The notes under the pieces are model-generated. The model made no database searches. It had not been told where the DNA came from and saw nothing but the letters and a program-made list of their open reading frames with translations. Source: Ruminococcus flavefaciens (GTDB lineage: Bacteria; Bacillota; Clostridia; Oscillospirales; Ruminococcaceae). From it: 50,455 nt of DNA. This document shows, one piece after another, positions 45,116 to 50,455 of this stretch (position 1 is the stretch's first letter; each line of letters starts with the position of its first letter). Location: contig CACYSQ010000014.1 of the NCBI GenBank assembly GCA_902777125.1, positions 1 through 50,455 on the forward strand. Direction: 5' to 3'. Both the position numbers and the translations under genes were made by a program.

Positions 45116-45892
45116 ATGGATAAGGATAATAAGTTCAGGGAGGCTCCCGCGGACATTATCTGCGGAAGAAATCCCGTTATGGAGGCGCTTAAATCAGGCG
45201 CTTCACTCGATACTATTTACATAGACGGCAGCAGCGGTACTCTCGGAGTAATCCGCCGCCTTGCAAGGGAAAAGGGCATCGTTGTCAAGGACGCCGATGA
45301 CAAAAAGCTCTCCCGTCTCTCGGGAGGCGCCTCTCATCAGGGAGTCGTTGCGGAGGGCTCGTGCGGAGAGTATGTCTCCGTTGAGGATATCCTCGATATT
45401 TCCCGGAAAAAAGGGGAGAAGCCCTTCATAATCATCTGCGACGAGATAGAGGACCCTCATAATCTCGGTGCGATAATACGTACCGCTGAGACCTCCGGTG
45501 CTGACGGCGTCATTATCCCGAAACGCAGGAGTGCCTCACTGAATGCGACGGTCTACAAGACCTCGGCAGGTGCAGCAAGCTACGTCCCGGTAGCAAGAGT
45601 ATCGAACCTTGCCTCCGCGATAGACAAGCTCAAGGACAACGGCGTGTGGATATACGGTACGGACGCTTCCGGCTCGGACTACACCGAGACCGACTTCACA
45701 GGCGGCTGTGCCCTTGTCATCGGCTCTGAGGGCTTCGGCATCAGCAGCCTCATACAGAAAAAGTGCGACTTCATGATAAAGCTTCCGATGCGCGGAAAGA
45801 TCAATTCGCTGAACGCCTCTGTTGCGGCAGGAATATTCATGTACGAGGTCCTGCGGCAGCGCTCTGATAAAGGAGGCAGCCATGCCGGATAA
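45116..45892 (+). CDS. rlmB: 23S rRNA 2'-O-methyltransferase, TrmH/RlmB type
   Basis: A 258-residue SpoU-family enzyme with an N-terminal substrate-binding domain (IICGRNPVMEALKSG) and the trefoil-knot SAM domain: NLGAIIRTAETSGADGVI, LVIGSEGFGISSL and LPMRGKINSLNASVAAGIFMYE, which are motifs 1-3. It methylates the ribose of a guanosine in 23S rRNA (G2251 in E. coli). Length and start region match RlmB/TrmH group 3. Overlaps the next gene by 11 bases. Confidence 0.92.
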   Translation: MDKDNKFREAPADIICGRNPVMEALKSGASLDTIYIDGSSGTLGVIRRLAREKGIVVKDADDKKLSRLSGGASHQGVVAEGSCGEYVSVEDILDISRKKGEKPFIIICDEIEDPHNLGAIIRTAETSGADGVIIPKRRSASLNATVYKTSAGAASYVPVARVSNLASAIDKLKDNGVWIYGTDASGSDYTETDFTGGCALVIGSEGFGISSLIQKKCDFMIKLPMRGKINSLNASVAAGIFMYEVLRQRSDKGGSHAG

Positions 45893-48422
45893 CAAGATGT
45901 CGCTGGAGAATATCCTCGATGAGTATTCTCCCGAAAGCTCTGAACCGAAAACAAGCGTCGGCAGAGTTGACGCACAGAAGATAATCAATTCCACGGTCGA
46001 AGCTCCCGAGCTCGGTCCGCGTGAAAGACAGAAAATAACGCTCTCTGACGAGAAATCCTCCCTGTTCCACGGCGCACTCCGTCAGGCTGAACCCGCAAAT
46101 GAGTATAAGCCGGCTGACCTCTCAAGGCAGAAGATATCCGTCATCGGAAAGGGAGCCGCTGCGGAGGTGCGTTCAACCACGGTGAGAAAGCCGGAGGGTC
46201 AGTACGCTGAGCCTTCCGCTAACATAAACCTCGACGAGACCCCGAAGATACGCCGCATGAGCCATTCCACAAGGGCAAAGGAGGTCAGCGACCGCAAGCG
46301 CGGAAAGCGCCGCAAGCCTGACCGCCGCCGTCAGACCGGCTCGACCTACGACAGGGAGAGACCTGACGGCGAGTATATGTACACTCCGCCCTCGTTCAGG
46401 AAGAAGAAAAAGACCCGTGCCGCGATGATAGCGGAGAATGAAAGTCCCGAGGGAAGAAAGCATATCACGGATATCGTTCCCTCACCGGCTGCCGTTGAGG
46501 CTGCAAAGCCCGTAGAACCGGCACCGAGAGCTGAGATGACGAGCCTCGACCTGAGCCAGCGCGGAGAGGTCGATGCAAGCTCGCTCGATGTGCATATCAC
46601 TCAGCAGCAGGAGGAATATCTCTCCGTCAAGGCTAAGAAAAAGCGTACCAAGCGCATTGTTGACTTCAATTACTACGGCGATGTCGAGGACGTCGGAAGG
46701 GACATCTTCGAGCTGAAAAGCACGATATCCTCGCGCGTGTTCATACTCTTCATGACCGCTTTCCTGAGCCTTTACCTCACGCTCGGCAACCAGTTCGGCA
46801 TACCGATGATAAATATGTTTGACAAGTCCGAGCATATCAAGATATTCGTGGGAACGCAGCTCGTTCTCGGCACACTTGCGATAGTTTCGTCGCTTGCGGT
46901 CATATCTAAGGGACTGAAAAATCTCATCTCATTCAAGCCGGACAGCGACTCCATGACCGCGATAACTGCGCTGAGCTGCGTTTTTGCAGCGCTGACAGCG
47001 TTCTACAGCACCGACCTTGCGAGTGAGGGGAAGATACACGTTTATATGCCCGTGGGAATACTCGCACTCCTGATAAATGCCGTCGGAAAGCTTCTGATAA
47101 TCCGGCGGGCGGCAAGGAATTTCCGCTTTGTCTCAAAGAGCTGCGACCGCTGCGGAGTGGTCTACGTCACGGACGAGGACAGGGCTGAAAGGCTCACCAG
47201 AGGCACTCTCGGCGATTTCCCGATACTCGCCTCCACACGCCGCACGGACTTCCTCACGGACTTCCTGAGATACACCTACTCCTCGGACATGACCGACAGA
47301 TATTGCCGCAGGGCAGCTCCGATGTGCCTGCTTTTCTCGGCAGCGGTAGCGCTTTTCCTCGCCTACTGCCGCAGGGACTCCTACTCGGCAATGGGTGCGG
47401 CAGCCTTCGGAATGTCCATATTCAGCATGATGATAAGTGCATCGTCGTGCGCGGCCATGCCGTTGGTAGTCAATATCCCCCTCGAAAAGACCGCGGAAAA
47501 GGCTTTCGACAACAAGGGCATAATCCTCGGCTACCAGAGCGTTGACGATTTCTTTGACGCAAATTCGGTCCTCGTTGACGCGGGCGACCTCTTCCCGACA
47601 GGAACGGCTAAGCTCGAGAGCATCAAGCTCTTCTCAAATACCAAGGTCGATGAGGCGCTTCTTGAAGCGGCAAGCCTGACCTACCACGGCGGCAGCGTGA
47701 TGTACCAGATATTCAGCGATGTCACCGACGGAAATACCGATATGCTCTACCGCATCGACAACTATTCCTTCGAGGAATCACTCGGTATGTGCGGCTGGAT
47801 AAACAACAAGCGCGTACTTTTCGGCAACAGGGAGCTGATGTCGAGCCACAATATCGAGGGCGTTCCCACCAAGGCGAAGGAGGCTGAGTACCTCACCGAG
47901 AAGCAGGAGGCGCTTTACCTCTCGATATCCGGAAACCTCGCGGCAATGTTCATCGTCAGCCTGAGAGGTGAGAGGAACGTCAAGAAGTGGGCGAACAGGC
48001 TTTGCAAGAACAAGGTCTGCCTCATAGTCAAGAGCGTTGATCCCTGCATAACCGTAAGGAAGCTCCACAATACACTCGGAGTTCCGGAGGACATGGTGAG
48101 GATAATCCCCAAGCGCCTGCACGAGGACTTCGATGCCGAGACCGGCAAGGCTGTAAGGCTGAGTGCTTCTATGGCGACGACCGGAAAATTCACATCGCTC
48201 GCACAGCTTCTCATAAGCGCAAAGGTGATACATTCATCGGCGATAATCGGTCTTATCATACAGACAGCCTCGATACTTCTCGGACTGGGACTGAGCATGG
48301 CGATGATAATATCGAAGGCATTCCTGAAGAACTTTGTCTATATGTCGGCATCTGCCCTGATAATCTACAATCTGGCGGCAATGCTGCTGACATACATAGC
48401 CGTAAGGCTTAAAAAGGTCTGA
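45882..48422 (+). CDS. Degenerate P-type ATPase-like membrane protein
   Basis: An 846-residue protein. The first 280 residues are hydrophilic, basic and repeat-poor (RKRGKRRKPDRRRQTGS), then four transmembrane segments, a soluble part, two more segments, a large loop and two final segments, the layout of a P1B ATPase. The loop keeps the fold marks GIILGYQSVDDFFDANSVLV and VLFGNRELMSSHNI, but DKTGT is replaced by DAGDL (Asp566), the TGDN motif by VKSVD, GDGxND is missing, and the CPC site reads SSCAAMP. So it cannot pump by the normal mechanism; a scaffold or sensor role is inferred. Starts from AAAGGAGG; followed by an LCP gene. Confidence 0.75.
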   Translation: MPDNKMSLENILDEYSPESSEPKTSVGRVDAQKIINSTVEAPELGPRERQKITLSDEKSSLFHGALRQAEPANEYKPADLSRQKISVIGKGAAAEVRSTTVRKPEGQYAEPSANINLDETPKIRRMSHSTRAKEVSDRKRGKRRKPDRRRQTGSTYDRERPDGEYMYTPPSFRKKKKTRAAMIAENESPEGRKHITDIVPSPAAVEAAKPVEPAPRAEMTSLDLSQRGEVDASSLDVHITQQQEEYLSVKAKKKRTKRIVDFNYYGDVEDVGRDIFELKSTISSRVFILFMTAFLSLYLTLGNQFGIPMINMFDKSEHIKIFVGTQLVLGTLAIVSSLAVISKGLKNLISFKPDSDSMTAITALSCVFAALTAFYSTDLASEGKIHVYMPVGILALLINAVGKLLIIRRAARNFRFVSKSCDRCGVVYVTDEDRAERLTRGTLGDFPILASTRRTDFLTDFLRYTYSSDMTDRYCRRAAPMCLLFSAAVALFLAYCRRDSYSAMGAAAFGMSIFSMMISASSCAAMPLVVNIPLEKTAEKAFDNKGIILGYQSVDDFFDANSVLVDAGDLFPTGTAKLESIKLFSNTKVDEALLEAASLTYHGGSVMYQIFSDVTDGNTDMLYRIDNYSFEESLGMCGWINNKRVLFGNRELMSSHNIEGVPTKAKEAEYLTEKQEALYLSISGNLAAMFIVSLRGERNVKKWANRLCKNKVCLIVKSVDPCITVRKLHNTLGVPEDMVRIIPKRLHEDFDAETGKAVRLSASMATTGKFTSLAQLLISAKVIHSSAIIGLIIQTASILLGLGLSMAMIISKAFLKNFVYMSASALIIYNLAAMLLTYIAVRLKKV

Positions 48423-48478
48423 ACCGAACCTGTATCCGGAATGTCGGGTACAGGTTCTTCCCATAGAAAGGAGAAATC

Positions 48479-50182
48479 ATGCAGGACAGGGAACATTTCC
48501 ACAGAAAGCCGGATAATACCGACGATCAGGACACGATATGCTTCGAGCTGCCCGAAAGCGAGAGAAATACACAGCAGAACGGCTACTATCAGGGACAGTC
48601 CCAGTCCCCACAGCAGAGCGGCTACTATCAGGAACAGTCCCAGTCCCCGCAGCAGGGCGGCTACTATCAGCAGAGACAGTCCGCGTCCCCGCAGCAGGGC
48701 GGCTACTATCAGGGACAGTCCCAGTCCCCACAGCAGAGCGGCTATTATCAGAAGGGACATCCCCAGTCCCCACAGCAGAGCGGCTACTATCAGGGACAGT
48801 CCCAGTCCCCGCAGCAGGGCGGCTACTATCAGCAGAGACAGTCCTCGTCCCCGCAGCAGGGCGGCTATTATCAGCAGAGCCAGCCCTCGTCCCCGCAGCA
48901 GGGCGGCTATTATCAGGGACAGTCCCAGTCCCCACAGCAGGGCGGCTACTATCAGCAGAGACAGTCCTCGTCCCCGCAGCAGGGCGGCTACTATCAGGGA
49001 CAGTCCCAGTCCCCGCAGCAGGGCGGTTACTATCAGCAGGGACAGTCCGCACCTCCACCGCCTCCACCACCGCCGTCAGGAGGCTATTATCCGCCGCCTT
49101 ATCAGAGCCCGCGTCCGCCTAAAAAGAAGCTGAAAAAGAAAAAGCAGCCCGCAAGACAGGCGCACGTTCCGCAGCCGCCTGTCCATGAGACGGTCGTCAA
49201 GGTCAAGAAAAAGCACAGGAAGCCCCTTGTCTGGAAGATAATCCGCCGCGTCCTGCTCAGCCTCCTGAGCATCTTCCTCATACTTTTCGGCATCTATTCC
49301 TGCACCTCGCTGACGCTCATAAACAAGATGAACCTTGTCTCGACCGGTGAGCGTACCCGTACCGAGGACGCCCTCAGCCGGAAATACGTCAAAAGCGTCC
49401 TTATCATCGGCACTGACGGAAGATCCGATGTCGAAAGGGGACGTTCGGATTCGATGATACTTGTCTCCCTCAACAGCAAGACCAACAAGCTCACCATGAC
49501 ATCGTTCATGCGCGACTGCAATGTCGAGATACCGGGACATGGCTATAATAAGCTGAATGCGGCTTACTCATTCGGCGGTCCGGAGCTTCTCATGGACACC
49601 ATCGAGAAGAATTTCCGCGTTAAGATCGACAACTACATACAGATTAATTTCAGCACCTTCGCAAGCGTTATCGACGCGGCAGGCGGTGTTGACATCGAGA
49701 TGTCCGATGCGGAGGCTGAGGCGCTGAACGTCATACTCATTTCCGAGGTCAACGAACTTATGGGCGATGAGCGCGAGTCCGACCTCCTTGAGCACGGCGG
49801 AAAGCTCCACCTCAACGGCAAGCAGGCGCTTTCGTATTCGCGTATCAGGAACGTCGGAAACTACGATTTCGAGCGCACTAACCGGCAGCGAAAGGTCATA
49901 ACGGCACTGATAAAAAAGGCACGAAAGGGCGGTTTCTCATTCCTGAGAAAGATCACCAAGGGCGCATTGCCGTCAATGACGAGCAATATGTCGAAGTGGG
50001 AACTCTACAAGCTCTCGCTGAGGCTGCCGTTTGTTATCCGCTACAAGACACAGCAGATACAGATACCGGCGGACGGAACGTTCACGGACGACCCGAACAA
50101 TCCGAACGGCTGGGTAATAGAGATAACCGATTACGATGCGAACTATGAGCTGATAAAGAAAGAGGTATTCAGCAAGAAGTAA
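48479..50182 (+). CDS. LytR-CpsA-Psr (LCP) family wall-polymer ligase with Q/Y-rich tail
   Basis: A 567-residue type II membrane protein. The cytoplasmic N-terminal half has twelve GYYQ repeats of 13-14 residues (GYYQGQSQSPQQ type, residues about 36-190), a polyproline patch and a very basic stretch (PKKKLKKKKQ). A transmembrane segment (LLSLLSIFLILFGIYS) leads to an LCP domain: SVLIIGTDGRSDVERGRSDS, MTSFMRDCNVEIPGHGYNKL, AAGGVDIEM and ALSYSRIRN, with the Arg and Asp residues that bind the polyprenyl pyrophosphate head. LCP proteins attach secondary wall polymers to peptidoglycan. RBS AAGGAG. It may act on the polymer modified by the MBOAT cluster upstream, an inference from position. Confidence 0.93.
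   Translation: MQDREHFHRKPDNTDDQDTICFELPESERNTQQNGYYQGQSQSPQQSGYYQEQSQSPQQGGYYQQRQSASPQQGGYYQGQSQSPQQSGYYQKGHPQSPQQSGYYQGQSQSPQQGGYYQQRQSSSPQQGGYYQQSQPSSPQQGGYYQGQSQSPQQGGYYQQRQSSSPQQGGYYQGQSQSPQQGGYYQQGQSAPPPPPPPPSGGYYPPPYQSPRPPKKKLKKKKQPARQAHVPQPPVHETVVKVKKKHRKPLVWKIIRRVLLSLLSIFLILFGIYSCTSLTLINKMNLVSTGERTRTEDALSRKYVKSVLIIGTDGRSDVERGRSDSMILVSLNSKTNKLTMTSFMRDCNVEIPGHGYNKLNAAYSFGGPELLMDTIEKNFRVKIDNYIQINFSTFASVIDAAGGVDIEMSDAEAEALNVILISEVNELMGDERESDLLEHGGKLHLNGKQALSYSRIRNVGNYDFERTNRQRKVITALIKKARKGGFSFLRKITKGALPSMTSNMSKWELYKLSLRLPFVIRYKTQQIQIPADGTFTDDPNNPNGWVIEITDYDANYELIKKEVFSKK
48576..49070 (+). repeat. Tandem repeat DNA inside the LCP gene
   Basis: About twelve units of 39-42 bp built on CAGCAGGGCGGCTACTATCAG with GGACAGTCCCAGTCCCC or CAGAGACAGTCCTCGTCCCC. 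Units are nearly identical at DNA level, so copy number should vary by slippage; each unit is a multiple of 3, keeping the frame. Other frames are open across the array, which is a by-product of repetition. Confidence 0.9.
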
Positions 50183-50187
50183 GATCA

Positions 50188-50222
50188 GACCGTTCTCACA
50201 GAGCTGTGGGAACGGTCTTTTT
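50188..50222 (+). terminator. Terminator of the rlmB-LCP operon
   Basis: Stem GACCGTTC plus CACA paired with TGTG plus GAACGGTC, loop GAGC, then TTTTTG. Confidence 0.9.
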
Positions 50223-50264
50223 GTACGGTATAACGTGAATGCAGCTTTCAGTCTGAGCCGCTGA

Positions 50265-50296
50265 TAAAAAAAGCCCCGCAGGTATCTGCGGGGCTT
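50265..50296 (-). terminator. Terminator of the minus-strand surface-protein gene
   Basis: Stem AAGCCCCGCAG/CTGCGGGGCTT, loop GTAT; on the minus strand it is followed by TTTTTTTAT. Confidence 0.88.
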
Positions 50297-50317
50297 CTGC
50301 CGTTAAAAAAGGGTGGT

Positions 50318-50455
50318 TTATTTAACGGTCAGTGTAGCAGTTGAAGATGTAACTGTTGTGCCGTTGGAGGACTTAACGATGCAGCGGTACTTCTGACCGT
50401 TGCGGGCTGCTGTAACAGGAACTGTGAGTGTAGATGTCTTAGCGCCTGTCATGCC
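50318..50455 (-). CDS. C-terminal end of an Ig-like-domain surface protein (partial)
   Basis: The window cuts this gene; only the last 45 residues are present, ending at TAA (50318-50320). They read TLTVPVTAARNGQKYRC, then IVKSSNGTTVTSSTATLTVK, the C-terminal strands of an immunoglobulin-like module with the Y-R-C signature. Such modules occur in long tandem arrays in secreted Ruminococcus and Clostridia proteins. Function of the whole protein is unknown. Codon use (ACA, GTT, GCT) is biased like gdhA, suggesting strong expression. A terminator follows. Confidence 0.8.
   Translation of the reverse strand, partial: GMTGAKTSTLTVPVTAARNGQKYRCIVKSSNGTTVTSSTATLTVK

Noticed and set aside
48441-49133. 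Overlapping long frames in the LCP repeat
   Set aside because: They come from the 39-42 bp repeat being free of stops in several frames; residues are low-complexity Ser/Arg/Pro or Ala/Val patterns and no starts with RBS.

Overview
The window looks like a chromosomal segment of a gut or rumen Ruminococcus (Oscillospiraceae, Bacillota). The reasons are a type I dockerin protein, a secreted GH16 glucanase lipoprotein, a Spo0A-type regulator, a lysine riboswitch of Firmicutes style, strong AAGGAGG-like ribosome binding sites, and the lipoproteins with Thr/Ser-rich linkers. This assignment is an inference from gene content; no rRNA or other species marker is present.

Layout, left to right. 1-2200: a tRNA-Ser/tRNA-Leu pair on the minus strand, then about 1 kb without protein genes that holds a good promoter and what looks like a large structured RNA, then a Spo0A-like response regulator. 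2400-6840 (minus): lysine/diaminopimelate operon asd-dapA-dapB with its own promoter, L-box riboswitch and attenuator, followed by a GNAT acetyltransferase and a hotdog thioesterase. 6890-12730 (plus): AlkD-like repair protein, queA, a small PAS protein, tgt, a methyltransferase, hslO and gph. 12780-14740 (minus): membrane EAL phosphodiesterase. 14930-24230 (plus): secreted and cell-surface functions: a dockerin protein broken by an in-frame amber codon, an HExxH lipoprotein, a UDP-sugar pyrophosphorylase with an AONS-like PLP enzyme and a small lipoprotein, and a GH16-CBM lipoprotein. 24400-35000: gdhA, a VanY-type carboxypeptidase, an orphan family 5 solute-binding lipoprotein next to glgB, an ECF sigma factor with its membrane partner, and an HD-GYP protein with an unusual duplicated C-terminal region. 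35270-36750 (minus): an ABC transporter. 37010-38480: NfeD plus SPFH pair.

39020-45020 holds the most interesting protein system: MBOAT acyltransferase, DHHW/AlgX-like SGNH protein, FkbH-type HAD/acyltransferase, acyl carrier protein and a membrane metallophosphoesterase, tightly packed. It has the architecture of the dlt (teichoic acid D-alanylation) and alginate acetylation systems, but the donor-loading enzyme is FkbH. This predicts that a glyceryl-type three-carbon unit from 1,3-bisphosphoglycerate is loaded on the carrier protein and moved to a cell-surface polymer. 45116-50182: rlmB, a membrane protein that keeps the outline of a P1B-type ATPase but has lost its catalytic motifs, and an LCP-family wall-polymer ligase with a Q/Y/G/S-rich repeat tail. 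The right edge cuts a minus-strand gene for an Ig-like-domain surface protein.

Intergenic regions carry a family of short hairpin repeats that share a GTAGGG tag but have different, self-complementary stems. Many genes have well-formed promoters with a GTGR extension just before the -10 box.
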